Positions 8,561-18,187 are shown, numbered from the stretch's first letter. The stretch is 64,000 bases of DNA from Ruegeria lacuscaerulensis (GCF_013031245.1 NZ_WPZL01000006.1:62001-126000); one strand, 5' to 3'. Notes: generated by a model from the sequence alone, not told the origin. Made by a program: numbers and translations.

Positions 8561-11500
8561 ATGATGCGCGACATCCCCAGCGCCGCGGGCGGTATCCTCA
8601 GCTATTTCACCCGACACAGGACGGTGGCCAACCTGCTGCTGCTGATTATGCTTGTGCTGGGTGCGGCGGCCATTCCGAACATGCGGGCGCAGTTCTTTCC
8701 GGATGTGGTGCTGGAACGTGTGAACGTCACTGTCGAATGGGAAGGCGCGGGTCCCGAGGATGTGGATAACGGCATCGTTCAGGTGCTGGAACCCGCCTTG
8801 CTGGCGGTTGAAGGTGTGGCCAGAACCGAGACGACCTCGCGCGAGGGGACGGCCAGGATTCGGCTGGAATTTGAACCCAACTGGGATATGTCCCGCGCGG
8901 TCGAAGAGGTCAGGACGGCCGTCGATGGTGTCACCAACCTGCCTGAGGACTCTGAAGTACCTTCGATTCGGCGCGGGGCATGGCGGGATCGGGTCACGGA
9001 TGTGGTTGTCACGGGCCCCGTCGACCCAGATCAACTGGCCAAATTCACGGACGAACTGATCAACCGCCTGTTCACCGTAGGGGTCACGCGCACAACGATC
9101 CGGGGCCTTGCTGCGCCCCGCGTGGTGGTTGAGGTGCCAACTGCGCAACTGATCGCAAATGACATTACAATGTCCGAAATCGCCCAGGCGGTCGCCGCCG
9201 AAGTGACGGCGAACCCGGCTGGCGACGTGTCCGGCGCCAATGCGCGCATTCGCACCGGTACGGAAAAGCGCACGCCCAAAGAGATCGAAGGCATCGCACT
9301 GCGCAATTATGCGGATGGGTCCAAGCTTTATGTAGGCGATGTGGCACAGATCCGTGTTGAAGGGGTGAACCGCAATCGAAGTTACTTTGTCGATGAAAAC
9401 CCGGCCATGTCGATCCGGGTCGACCGCTCAAATCTTGGGGACGCCATCGAAATTCAGCGCACTGTCGAAGACGTTGTCCGCAATATGCAGGCCAGCCTGC
9501 CCGAAGGTGTAACGGTCGAGCTTATCAGGACCCGCGCCCAGGCGATCACCGACCGTCTGGATATTCTGGTCGACAATGGTCTCGTAGGTCTGGGCCTAGT
9601 GGTGTGTTTGCTGTTTCTGTTCCTGAATGCGCGCATCGCCTTCTGGGTTGCGGCAGGTATTCCGGTGGCCATGTCCGCAGCGATTGCCCTCATGTATATC
9701 GGTGGACTGTCGATCAACATGGTGTCGTTGTTCGGCCTGATCATCACGCTGGGCATTGTGGTGGACGACGCCATTGTCGTCGGCGAACATGCCGATTTCC
9801 GCGCGCGGCGGCTGGGCGAGGCGCCGGTCGTGGCCGCCGAACGGGCCGCGCGGCGCATGGCGATGCCGGTCTTTGCGGCCACGCTGACAACCGTAATTGC
9901 CTTCTTCGGCCTGACTGCTATCGGCGGCCGGTTTGGAGAATTAATCCGCGACATCCCATTTACCGTGATCGCCGTGCTGATCGCCTCGTTAATCGAGTGC
10001 TTCCTGATCCTGCCCAACCACATGGCCCACGCTATCGCGCATTCGGCCAAGGAGCATTGGTACGATCTGCCTAATCGGGTCGTGAACCGCGGGTTCCGCT
10101 GGCTACGGGATCACCTTTTCCGGCCGTTGATCGCCTGGGCTATCTGGGCGCGGTACGTGGTTGTGGCGGTGATGGTGGTGATCCTCGCCAGCCAGATCGC
10201 GTTATTTATCAGAGGAGACGTGAACTGGCGGTTCTTCAATGCGCCCGAGCGCGGATCGGTCACCGGTAATTTTATCATGGTCGAAGGGGCCAGCCGCGCC
10301 GATACGCTGGCCATGATGCGTGAATTGCAGCGCGCAACAGAAGAGCTGGGTCAGATTTATGAAGATCGCCATGGACGTAACCCCATTGATTATGTTCTGG
10401 CAGAGGTTGGTGGCTCGGCAGGGTTCGGTCTGTCCGCCGCTGACGGTAAGGACGCAGATCTGCTGGGTGGGATTTCGATCGAACTGATTGATGCTGACTT
10501 GCGCCCTTATTCCAGCTTTGAATTCGTTGGCGAATTGCAGGATTTCGTACCACGCCATCCGAAGGTCGAGTTGCTGAGCTTCCGCGGCTGGCGCTCCGGT
10601 CCCGGCGGCGATGCGATTGACGTCCAGTTTTATGGCGCAGACGTGAATACCCTCAAGGCCGCGTCCGAGGACTTGCAGACTGAACTGTCAAAATACCCCG
10701 AGGTCTCGGCGCTTGAAGATAACCTGGCCTATGACAAGGAAGAGTACATTCTGGACCTGACCGCGCAGGGTCAGGCGCTGGGCTTCAGGATCGAAACATT
10801 GGGCCGCGTGTTGCGCGACAGGCTTAATGGGATTGAGGCCGCGACCTTCCCTGATGGTCCGCGTAGCGCCGAAATACGTGTGGAACTGCCCGAAGGTGAA
10901 CTGACCGCAGATTTTCTGGAACGAACCCTGATGCGCACTCCGGAAGGTGTATATGTACCACTGGCCGACATTGTCTCGGTCGAGCGCAAGTCGGGCTTCT
11001 CGGCGGTTCGACGCGAAAACGGTCTTCGGGTGATTTCGGTGAACGGTGATATTTCCGAAGATGATCCAACCCGTGCGGCGGAAATCACCCGTGCGTTGAG
11101 CGAGGAGATCTTGCCCAACATCGCCAGCGAACGGCAGGTCGAATGGCAGATGGCCGGCTTGAGCGAGCAGGAAGATGAGTTCCTCTCCGAGGCACGCACC
11201 GGCCTGATCCTGTGCCTGACCGGCATCTACCTGGTTCTGGCCTGGGTCTTCGCCAGTTGGACACGGCCACTGGTCGTTATGGCGATCATTCCTTTTGGAT
11301 TGGTCGGCGCGATCTGGGGACATTACCTCTGGGAGGTGCCGCTCAGCATGTTCACTGTGGTTGGTCTTCTGGGGATGACCGGGATCATTATAAACGACTC
11401 GATTGTGTTGGTGACGACCATCGACGGATATCATCAGGAGCGAGGTCTTGTCCCCTCGATAGTCGAGGGAACGGCAGATCGGTTGCGCCCGGTGATGCTG

Positions 11501-11959
11501 ACGACGCTGACAACGGTTTTGGGGCTGACCCCGTTGCTCTATGAAGGGTCGCAACAGGCGCAGTTCCTCAAGCCCACGGTGATCACGCTGGTCTATGGGC
11601 TTGGGTTCGGCATGTTGTTGGTTCTGCTGCTGGTGCCCGCCTTGCTGGCCATCCTGAACGACCTGTCGCGCCCAATGACCGCAATGCGCCGGGCAACGCG
11701 GGCGCCGGATCGTGTTGTGCAGGCCGCGCTCGCCTTTACGGGGCTGACGCTTTTGCTTTGGTTCGGCCTGACAATGGTGTGGCCTGCGATCTTCGGTTCA
11801 CCGATTGATGGACTGTCGGGCCTATATCCCGGAGAGGACGGGATAGCAGCCCTTCAGATGGGTCTGGGGGTTTTTGCCTCCGGTGCGGTCCTTATTCTGG
11901 TTCTCAGTATTGTGCTGTCGGGCCTGCTTTACATCAGGCTCAGGGGGCGGGCGGCTTAG
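8561..11959 (+). CDS. RND-family efflux permease, AcrB-like
   Basis: This 1132-residue protein has the duplicated RND layout: helix 1 (TVANLLLLIMLVLGAAAIP), a large periplasmic domain, helices 2-6, and then the same order again. The helix-4 segment GIVVDDAIVVGEHADFRARR holds the proton-relay aspartates, and the second half has the matching GMTGIIINDSIVLV. It should export hydrophobic compounds by proton exchange; the substrate is not predictable. The start could be either of two adjacent ATGs (8561 or 8564). Its 3' end overlaps the converging Nudix gene by four bases. Confidence 0.95.
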   Translation: MMRDIPSAAGGILSYFTRHRTVANLLLLIMLVLGAAAIPNMRAQFFPDVVLERVNVTVEWEGAGPEDVDNGIVQVLEPALLAVEGVARTETTSREGTARIRLEFEPNWDMSRAVEEVRTAVDGVTNLPEDSEVPSIRRGAWRDRVTDVVVTGPVDPDQLAKFTDELINRLFTVGVTRTTIRGLAAPRVVVEVPTAQLIANDITMSEIAQAVAAEVTANPAGDVSGANARIRTGTEKRTPKEIEGIALRNYADGSKLYVGDVAQIRVEGVNRNRSYFVDENPAMSIRVDRSNLGDAIEIQRTVEDVVRNMQASLPEGVTVELIRTRAQAITDRLDILVDNGLVGLGLVVCLLFLFLNARIAFWVAAGIPVAMSAAIALMYIGGLSINMVSLFGLIITLGIVVDDAIVVGEHADFRARRLGEAPVVAAERAARRMAMPVFAATLTTVIAFFGLTAIGGRFGELIRDIPFTVIAVLIASLIECFLILPNHMAHAIAHSAKEHWYDLPNRVVNRGFRWLRDHLFRPLIAWAIWARYVVVAVMVVILASQIALFIRGDVNWRFFNAPERGSVTGNFIMVEGASRADTLAMMRELQRATEELGQIYEDRHGRNPIDYVLAEVGGSAGFGLSAADGKDADLLGGISIELIDADLRPYSSFEFVGELQDFVPRHPKVELLSFRGWRSGPGGDAIDVQFYGADVNTLKAASEDLQTELSKYPEVSALEDNLAYDKEEYILDLTAQGQALGFRIETLGRVLRDRLNGIEAATFPDGPRSAEIRVELPEGELTADFLERTLMRTPEGVYVPLADIVSVERKSGFSAVRRENGLRVISVNGDISEDDPTRAAEITRALSEEILPNIASERQVEWQMAGLSEQEDEFLSEARTGLILCLTGIYLVLAWVFASWTRPLVVMAIIPFGLVGAIWGHYLWEVPLSMFTVVGLLGMTGIIINDSIVLVTTIDGYHQERGLVPSIVEGTADRLRPVMLTTLTTVLGLTPLLYEGSQQAQFLKPTVITLVYGLGFGMLLVLLLVPALLAILNDLSRPMTAMRRATRAPDRVVQAALAFTGLTLLLWFGLTMVWPAIFGSPIDGLSGLYPGEDGIAALQMGLGVFASGAVLILVLSIVLSGLLYIRLRGRAA

Positions 11960-12375
11960 GCCTGCCGTAACGCGGTGTTCAGCAGGTCTATGACACGTTC
12001 GCTCATGGGTAGTTTATCCTGACGTATCTGATCGACGGGAAACCAGCGCGCGTCCCGTGCATCATCGCCCGCCACCGGTTCTCCGGAAAGATACGCACAG
12101 GACACGCCCACAAGCAGGTAATGCGATAGCACGGTGCCTTGCGCGTCGCGCCGCAACAGTTCCAGGTTGTCGAGAAAATGCCGTGGCTCGGCAATGATCG
12201 ACGTTTCCTCGCGCAGTTCCCTCTGGGCTGCGTGCAGAACAGTTTCGCCCCATTCCACATGGCCGCCGGGAAAGCCCCACAAACCGGCATCGGGCTGTTT
12301 GCTGCGTTGCACCAGTAGGACATTGCCCTGGTGCACAACAACTGCCAGTGCTCCGATCTTTGGGCGCTGTGTCAT
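11956..12375 (-). CDS. Nudix hydrolase (MutT-like)
   Basis: This 139-residue protein carries a Nudix box, G38-x5-E44-x7-R52-E53-L-R-E56-E57, with Ser in place of the last conserved Gly (REETSI). It hydrolyses nucleoside diphosphates linked to another group; the size and FPGGHVEWGE are typical of small MutT or ADP-ribose pyrophosphatase types, but the substrate is open. It sits five bases after the DsbD-like gene on the minus strand and converges on the RND permease. Confidence 0.92.
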   Translation of the reverse strand: MTQRPKIGALAVVVHQGNVLLVQRSKQPDAGLWGFPGGHVEWGETVLHAAQRELREETSIIAEPRHFLDNLELLRRDAQGTVLSHYLLVGVSCAYLSGEPVAGDDARDARWFPVDQIRQDKLPMSERVIDLLNTALRQA

Positions 12376-12379
12376 CGGG

Positions 12380-13192
12380 TTAGCCCGCGCTGCAGCCCTG
12401 AATATCGACTGAGTGGTTGGCGCCCAGAACCGTGATCCGGATTTCCGACCGATCCAACGCGAAAGGACCGCCAGAGGAGTTGATAACCTCGGATGTGGCG
12501 ATCAGCGTGTCACCCTGCCGTTCTGTTTCGGATTGCGACGCCCAAAGCGCCGGGTTGCCCGGTTCGATCACCGCGACCTCGCGCCCTCCGGCCGAGGGCA
12601 TGGTCACGCGGGCTTCGATTTGTATGCCGTCCGACGTGGGAGTCAGATGGCAGCTTGCATGGGACACGTGAGCCTCTTTTGCGGAATAGGGACGCTGGGC
12701 CAGCGCCGCGGCAATGGCCGGGTTTCGGGCGGCATCGGCGTCCAGCGTATGGTCGAAATCCAGCCGCTCGGGGATGCAGACGTCCTTGCACACGCCCAGA
12801 TCCATGTCGCCGCGCAACCTGACGGGTCTGGCCGGGTTTTCCGGGGTGATTTCTACTGGCAGAACCAGTTGATTCGCATAGCCGATGGATTGCAGGCCGT
12901 TCTGAAGGAAAACTTGGGGGGCGGGCCAGGTGATCGACACATTGCCTACGTTCTGTGAGCCGCTCCAGTCGAACTGCGGCGGGATGCCGGCATCGCCGGG
13001 CGCGCGCCAATAAGTCTTCCACCCTTCCTTAAGCGTCAGCCGCACCGCGCCCAGATAGGTTCCATCGGCGGTGCGCCCGCCGTCGAGAATATCCAGTTGA
13101 ACGACCTCACCGACCGTCTGTGCATGTGCAGGGGCGGTCAGGACGAGACTGGCGGTCAGGGCAATTGCCGTGGATTTGAGATAGCGTTCCAT
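12380..13192 (-). CDS. Secreted protein with DsbD N-terminal-like (thiol-disulfide) domain
   Basis: This 270-residue protein has a signal peptide (cleavage after AHA, residue 24). The mature part resembles the periplasmic alpha domain of DsbD: LKEGWKTYWRAPGDAGIPP, a VCKDVCIPE cysteine pair, and two more cysteines (ASCHLTP, IQGCSAG). There are no later membrane helices or thioredoxin domain, so it is an isolated periplasmic domain rather than a full reductase. It probably passes electrons in the periplasm or serves cytochrome or metal-protein maturation; the partner is unknown. The Nudix gene follows four bases after. Confidence 0.85.
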   Translation of the reverse strand: MERYLKSTAIALTASLVLTAPAHAQTVGEVVQLDILDGGRTADGTYLGAVRLTLKEGWKTYWRAPGDAGIPPQFDWSGSQNVGNVSITWPAPQVFLQNGLQSIGYANQLVLPVEITPENPARPVRLRGDMDLGVCKDVCIPERLDFDHTLDADAARNPAIAAALAQRPYSAKEAHVSHASCHLTPTSDGIQIEARVTMPSAGGREVAVIEPGNPALWASQSETERQGDTLIATSEVINSSGGPFALDRSEIRITVLGANHSVDIQGCSAG

Positions 13193-13272
13193 ACCCCATA
13201 AATGCGTGCTACGGGTCGGGAATCCAAGTCACGTTCCGGTCACCCGACTGAAATCTTGCGAAATATGACCTG

Positions 13273-13329
13273 ATCTCTTGCCAATACCCGCCCGCCAAGG
13301 TCATTGTTGAGAGGCACTAAGCAAGAGAT
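13273..13329 (+). repeat. Long-range inverted repeat covering the yqgE ribosome binding region
   Basis: ATCTCTTGC (13273-13281) and GCAAGAGAT (13321-13329) are perfect complements, nine bases each with a 39-base loop. The right arm ends nine bases before the yqgE ATG and contains its only purine-rich stretch (AAGAGA). Folding of the leader could therefore hide the ribosome binding site. This is a sequence observation; no folding was computed. Confidence 0.4.
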
Positions 13330-13337
13330 GTCATCCT

Positions 13338-13892
13338 ATGGACCTTACCGGAAAACTGTTGATTGCGATGCCTGGCATGGGTGATCCGCGCTTCGATCAT
13401 TCGGTGGTGTACATGTGCAGCCACGGCGATGACGGGGCAATGGGGCTGATCATCAACAAGCCGTCGGATCTGCGGATCAAAACCCTGCTGGGGCAGTTGA
13501 ATATCGCCTGCCGCATACCTGTGGTTGGTGAGCGTCTGGTTCATTTCGGTGGTCCGGTCGAGATGTCGCGCGGATTTGTCCTGCACAGCTCGGATTACGA
13601 TGCCAACCTGCATTCGATGCAAATTTCAGATGATTTCAGCATGACCGCGACGCTGGATGTGCTCGAGGATCTGGCCTCAGGGCGGGGGCCGCTGAATTCG
13701 ATGCTGGCGCTGGGCTATTCCGGCTGGGGGCCCGACCAGCTTGAGGATGAGATCGCCATGAATGGCTGGCTGACGACCGAGGCGTCTTCGAAACTGGTTT
13801 TCGATGTGCCCGATGATGAGAAATGGGAGGCCGCGCTGGCAACCCTGGGCGTCGATCCGCTGACCCTGTCGGCCAGCGCCGGTCGGGCCTGA
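13338..13892 (+). CDS. yqgE: YqgE/AlgH family protein (UPF0301)
   Basis: This 184-residue cytoplasmic protein opens with LTGKLLIAMPGMGDPRFDHS and contains GAMGLIINKP and FGGPVEM, the signatures of YqgE/AlgH. The family is widespread and linked to transcription control (AlgH), but no biochemical activity is firmly established. It ends one base before the converging tsaC stop, with no room for a separate terminator. Confidence 0.95.
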   Translation: MDLTGKLLIAMPGMGDPRFDHSVVYMCSHGDDGAMGLIINKPSDLRIKTLLGQLNIACRIPVVGERLVHFGGPVEMSRGFVLHSSDYDANLHSMQISDDFSMTATLDVLEDLASGRGPLNSMLALGYSGWGPDQLEDEIAMNGWLTTEASSKLVFDVPDDEKWEAALATLGVDPLTLSASAGRA

Positions 13893-14843
13893 TCAGCTGT
13901 CCCGCGGCGCGGCGGCGCGGCGCAGGCGGTCGTTGATCGCAGCGCCTAGCCCATGATCCGGAATTTGTGACACGGCGATCGGGCGGCCAGTTTTATTCAG
14001 CGTGTGCAGAGCGGAAAACAAGTTTGCTGCAGCCTCGGTCAAGTTGCCATCCGCTGACAGGTTTAGATCACACTCTACGGGGCCAAAACCCAGCAAAACC
14101 TCATCGCCTTGCTTGCTGTTTGCATTCAGCCGGACGGGGGCATCCGGCGCGTAATGCGATTGCAACTGCCCCGGCGCCGTCAGCAGATCGCCCGATTGAT
14201 GGATGTGCAGGCGCGTTTTGAGAACGCTTTCGATCTGCTCTAATGCTACGCCGCCCGGCCTCAGCAGAGCAGGCTCTCCGGCCAGTCCGACGATGGTCGA
14301 TTCCAACCCGACACCACAGGGACCATCATTCAGAATGGCGGCGATGCGTCCGCCCAGCCCCGCCCGCACGTGATCGGCGGTCGTCGGGCTGATCTGACCC
14401 GAGGGGTTGGCCGACGGCGCTGCCACCGGTCCGTCGAACTCTGCCAGCAGGGTGCGGGCGGTGCCGTGCGCGGGCACCCGGACGGCCAGTGTGTCCAGCC
14501 CGGCCGTAACCAACGGTGAAATGCCATGCCCTTCGCTCAAGGGTAGAACCAGTGTCAGAGGTCCCGGCCAGAAGGCGGCGGCCAGCTGTTCAGCCCGGTC
14601 GGACCATTTCACGTACCTCTGCGCGGCTTCGACGGATGCAACATGGGCGATCAGGGGGTTGAAACTGGGTCGCCCCTTGGCTTCATAAATCCCGGCCACG
14701 GCCTCGCCATTGCGCGCGTCGCCGCCCAGCCCATAGACCGTTTCGGTGGCGAAGGCGACCAGCAAACCCTGTCGCAGCAGGTCCGCTGCCTGCGCGATTC
14801 CACCCGGATCGGCGGATAAATCCAAAGTACCGTTAAGGATCAT
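13893..14843 (-). CDS. tsaC: Threonylcarbamoyl-AMP synthase (Sua5/TsaC, long form)
   Basis: This enzyme makes threonylcarbamoyl-AMP from threonine, bicarbonate and ATP for the t6A37 modification of ANN-decoding tRNAs. The YrdC domain is clear (FATETVYGLGGDA, FWPGPLTLVLP, RVPAHGTARTLL, APSANPSGQISPT), and after LRPGG comes the Sua5 C-terminal domain (LQSHYAPDAPVRL). With 316 residues it is the two-domain Sua5 form. ATG at 14843 (MILNGTLDLSAD) is chosen; the open frame extends further but without family resemblance. It diverges from the acyl-CoA dehydrogenase gene. Confidence 0.95.
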   Translation of the reverse strand: MILNGTLDLSADPGGIAQAADLLRQGLLVAFATETVYGLGGDARNGEAVAGIYEAKGRPSFNPLIAHVASVEAAQRYVKWSDRAEQLAAAFWPGPLTLVLPLSEGHGISPLVTAGLDTLAVRVPAHGTARTLLAEFDGPVAAPSANPSGQISPTTADHVRAGLGGRIAAILNDGPCGVGLESTIVGLAGEPALLRPGGVALEQIESVLKTRLHIHQSGDLLTAPGQLQSHYAPDAPVRLNANSKQGDEVLLGFGPVECDLNLSADGNLTEAAANLFSALHTLNKTGRPIAVSQIPDHGLGAAINDRLRRAAAPRDS

Positions 14844-14980
14844 AAGTGGTGACGCCGCGTTTTGATTGCTTGTACCATGTGGCTGGTTAGGTAATCGATT
14901 AATCAAGGATGCATAAAGGTGGGCATTGAAATTTCCAACCCCACCCGCGAAAAACCGAACAGACAAACCAGAGGGAAGAC

Positions 14981-16684
14981 ATGCCATACCGCGCGCCCAT
15001 TTCCGATTATGAACTGCTGTTCCGTCACGTGGTCGGATTCGATCAGATCGCTGCAACCGAGACTTTCTCGGAAGCCAGCGAAGATGTTGTCAGCGCGATC
15101 CTGACCGAAGCCGGTAAAATGTGCGAAGCGGTGATGGCGCCGCTGCAACGCCCCGGCGATCTGGAGCCTGCGCGCCTGGAAAACGGCATATTGCGCACCT
15201 CACCAGGTTACAGCGACGGTTGGAAGGCGATTGCCGAAGGCGGCTGGATCGGGATGAGCGGCAACCCGGAGTATGGTGGCATGGGCCTGCCAATGACATT
15301 GACTACCGCCGTGAATGAGATGATGTCGGCCGCTTGTCTGTCGCTGCAACTGGCCCCACTGATGTCGCAGGGCCAGATTGAGGCGCTGGACCATCACGCC
15401 AGCGACGAAATGAAGGAACTCTACCTGCCCAAGCTGATCTCGGGTGAATGGGCTGGCACCATGAACCTGACCGAGGCACAGGCCGGATCGGATGTCGGCG
15501 CGCTGACTTCGAAAGCCGAGCCGAACGGGGATGGCACCTATTCCGTTTCGGGCCAGAAGATATTTATCTCATGGGGCGACAACGACTTCACCGAAAACGT
15601 CTGCCATCTGGTGCTGGCGCGTCTGCCCGATGGCGTGCCCGGAACCAAGGGGATCTCGCTGTTCCTGGTGCCAAAATATCTGCCGGATGATAACGGCAAT
15701 CCCGGTGTGGCCAACGATCTGAAGGTGGTGTCGCTGGAACATAAAATGGGCCTGCACGGCTCGCCGACCTGCGTGATGCAGTATGACGGTGCCAAAGGCT
15801 GGCTGGTCGGCAACGAGCATGGCGGCATGGCGGCGATGTTCACCATGATGAATAACGCCCGTCTGGGCGTTGGCGGTCAGGGTGTGGGTGCTGCCGAAGG
15901 GGCCTATCAGCATGCGCTGGCCTATGCGTTGGAGCGCAAACAGGGCAAAACCCCGTCCGGCACCATCATCGACCACGCGGATGTACGCCGGATGTTGATG
16001 AGCATGCGCGCCGATACCTTTGCCGCGCGCGCCATCATGCTTGCGAATGCGGCCGCCATCGACATGGCTAATGCGACCGGAGATGCGGAATGGGTTGCGC
16101 GTGCGGCCTTGCTGACTCCGATTGGTAAGGTTTTCGGCACCGAGACCGGCATGCGTGTCTCTGAGACCGGCGTGCAGGTCCACGGCGGCATGGGCTTTAT
16201 CGAGGAAACCGGCGCGGCGCAGTATTACCGGGATGTCCGCGTGACGGCGATCTACGAAGGCACAAACGGTATTCAGGCCATGGATCTTGTGGCGCGCAAG
16301 ATGATGGATGGCGGCGAGGCGGCTGCGCGCCTGCTGGACGAGATTGAGGATCATGCCGAACAGGCCCGTGCGACCATGCCCGATCTGGCGGGTCCCGTAT
16401 GGGAGGCCACTGAAAGCCTGCGCGAAGTAACCGAATGGGTTGTCGCACAGACCGACATGAACACCCGATTTGCAGGTGCCGTGCCCTATCTGCACGCTTT
16501 CGCCCGTGTGCTGGGTGCGCACTACCACCTGAAGGCGGCTTTGGCCGATCCTGATGGCGCGCGCTTCAAACTGGCGCGGTTCTACATCAACGCGCGGCTG
16601 CCCGAATATGCCGGCCTGCTGGCTCAGGCACAAAACGGCGCAGACGACATCTACGCCCTCAGCGCTGAAGAACTGGTGGCATAA
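14981..16684 (+). CDS. Acyl-CoA dehydrogenase of the long DmdC-like type
   Basis: This 567-residue FAD enzyme is longer than ordinary acyl-CoA dehydrogenases (about 380) and has the extra C-terminal domain of DmdC-type enzymes. FAD/substrate motifs include MNLTEAQAGSDVGAL, QKIFISWGDND, HGSPTCVM and the region IYEGTNGIQAMDLV holding the likely catalytic Glu. DmdC oxidises 3-methylmercaptopropionyl-CoA from the algal osmolyte DMSP, and Roseobacter genomes carry several homologues, so this may be one of them or a fatty-acyl-CoA enzyme. RBS GAGGGA precedes ATG. The metallo-hydrolase gene overlaps its stop (TAATG). Confidence 0.9.
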   Translation: MPYRAPISDYELLFRHVVGFDQIAATETFSEASEDVVSAILTEAGKMCEAVMAPLQRPGDLEPARLENGILRTSPGYSDGWKAIAEGGWIGMSGNPEYGGMGLPMTLTTAVNEMMSAACLSLQLAPLMSQGQIEALDHHASDEMKELYLPKLISGEWAGTMNLTEAQAGSDVGALTSKAEPNGDGTYSVSGQKIFISWGDNDFTENVCHLVLARLPDGVPGTKGISLFLVPKYLPDDNGNPGVANDLKVVSLEHKMGLHGSPTCVMQYDGAKGWLVGNEHGGMAAMFTMMNNARLGVGGQGVGAAEGAYQHALAYALERKQGKTPSGTIIDHADVRRMLMSMRADTFAARAIMLANAAAIDMANATGDAEWVARAALLTPIGKVFGTETGMRVSETGVQVHGGMGFIEETGAAQYYRDVRVTAIYEGTNGIQAMDLVARKMMDGGEAAARLLDEIEDHAEQARATMPDLAGPVWEATESLREVTEWVVAQTDMNTRFAGAVPYLHAFARVLGAHYHLKAALADPDGARFKLARFYINARLPEYAGLLAQAQNGADDIYALSAEELVA

Positions 16685-17730
16685 TGGACGGCGATTCCCC
16701 TTTGGCGATCCGCTACCCCTGGTCCGAGCCACCAGCACCGGGTGAGGCGATCGAGGTGGCCGAGGGGGTGCTGTGGCTGCGCCTGCCGCTGCCCATGGCG
16801 CTGGATCACGTCAATATCTATGCGCTGGACGACGGCGACGGATGGACCGTGATCGACACGGGCATGTCGTCCAACAAGACCCGCCGAATCTGGAACACGC
16901 TGATGTCAGGACCCTTGGGCGGCCAACCGGTCAACCGGGTGGTGGTGACCCATCACCATCCCGACCACGTGGGCAATGCGGGCTGGTTTCAGACGGAACA
17001 TGGCGTGGAATTGGTGGCCTCGCGCACGGCCTGGCTGTTTTCGCGGATGCTACAACTGGACGTGCAGGAAAGCTGGCCGCAGGAGACGCTGGATTACTAT
17101 CGCAGCGCAGGCATGGCACCTGAGGTTCTGGCCAAGCGGATGGCTGAGCGCCCGTTCAACTATTGCGATACGGTGTATCCCATGCCTCTGGGCTTTACCC
17201 GGATCAAACAGGGCAGCGTGATCCGCATGGGCGGGCGCGACTGGGACGTACACATGGGCAACGGCCACGCCCCCGAACACGCAACATTCTGGAGCCGCGA
17301 CGACAATTTGGTGATCACCGGCGATCAGGTCCTCAGTTCGATCAGCCCCAATCTGGGCGTCTATGTCACCGAACCTCTGGCCGACCCGGTCGCTGAATGG
17401 CTGGAGGCTTGTGAGCGTCTGAAAAAACTGGCGCGGCCTGATCAACTGGCCCTAGGTGGCCACAAACTGCCCTTCACCGGGCTTCCTATCCGGATGAAGC
17501 AACTGATCGAGAACCATCACGGCGCGCTAGACCGCCTGCAGGACTATCTCGATACGCCCAAAACCGCCGCTGATTGTTTTGTTCCCCTGTTCAAACGTCA
17601 GATTGGCGAAGGTGAGTACGGGCTTGCGCTGGTTGAGGCGGTTGCACATCTGAACCATCTTTACCACATTGGAGCTGTTACCCGGACGCGCCGCGCGGAC
17701 GGGGCGTGGGAATTTCAGCGCAAAGGGTAA
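16684..17730 (+). CDS. Metallo-beta-lactamase-fold hydrolase
   Basis: This 348-residue cytoplasmic protein has the zinc motif THHHPDHVGN (about residues 88-97), later metal ligands GNGHAPEH and ITGDQVL, and a C-terminal GGHKLPFTG. It resembles the long two-domain MBL-fold hydrolases often encoded with acyl-CoA metabolism genes, where a thioesterase-like or lactone-opening role is plausible. It starts at the last base of the dehydrogenase stop, so the two products are probably made together. The substrate is not known. Confidence 0.9.
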   Translation: MDGDSPLAIRYPWSEPPAPGEAIEVAEGVLWLRLPLPMALDHVNIYALDDGDGWTVIDTGMSSNKTRRIWNTLMSGPLGGQPVNRVVVTHHHPDHVGNAGWFQTEHGVELVASRTAWLFSRMLQLDVQESWPQETLDYYRSAGMAPEVLAKRMAERPFNYCDTVYPMPLGFTRIKQGSVIRMGGRDWDVHMGNGHAPEHATFWSRDDNLVITGDQVLSSISPNLGVYVTEPLADPVAEWLEACERLKKLARPDQLALGGHKLPFTGLPIRMKQLIENHHGALDRLQDYLDTPKTAADCFVPLFKRQIGEGEYGLALVEAVAHLNHLYHIGAVTRTRRADGAWEFQRKG

Positions 17731-17734
17731 AGCC

Positions 17735-18187
17735 ATGCAGGACCAGATCGAAACCTCGGCCGAGGCGGCAGAAGCGGCAGCTTTACCCCGCTGCTACGAA
17801 GTGCATTCCAGCCCCAACGCAAAATCCGGTGCCAAGGACTTGCCCGGGCAACTGCAAAAGCCGGTGGCAACCAAAAGCCCTGCGCAATGGGCCTATGAAC
17901 GCCTGATCCTCTATATCCAGAATTTCGAACAAACCCTGGACGGCGATCATGAGGTCGCTATGGGTTTCACCGGTGGCGATGCGGGCGTCATGCGGATCGA
18001 AGGGATGGGATATTTCGATCCCGATATCATCACCTTTTACGGCTCGGACGCGACCGGGGCCCGGACCCAGCTGGTGCAGCATGTCAGCCAACTGAATGTA
18101 ATGCTGCGCGCCCTGCCCAAATCGGTCGAGGATAAACCCGCCAACCGCATCGGGTTCAGATTGGCGGCCGATCTGGAAGAAAGCTGA
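17735..18187 (+). CDS. Conserved unknown protein (DUF6173-like)
   Basis: This 150-residue soluble protein has no signal peptide or membrane helix. The core reads SPAQWAYERLILYIQNFEQT, EVAMGFTGG, FDPDIITFYGSD and SQLNVMLRALPK, which I associate, without certainty, with DUF6173. ATG at 17735 follows the hydrolase stop by four bases, so it is the third gene of the acyl-CoA dehydrogenase unit. The function is unknown. Confidence 0.8.
   Translation: MQDQIETSAEAAEAAALPRCYEVHSSPNAKSGAKDLPGQLQKPVATKSPAQWAYERLILYIQNFEQTLDGDHEVAMGFTGGDAGVMRIEGMGYFDPDIITFYGSDATGARTQLVQHVSQLNVMLRALPKSVEDKPANRIGFRLAADLEES

Noticed and set aside
14892..14901. The palindrome TAATCGATTA in the tsaC/dehydrogenase divergent gap
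   Set aside because: A ten-base AT-rich palindrome is common by chance and no matching regulator site or partner is known to me.
13893..15056. A longer N-terminus for the tsaC product starting at 15056
   Set aside because: The added 71 residues do not resemble Sua5/TsaC, have no ribosome binding site, and would overlap the divergent dehydrogenase start.
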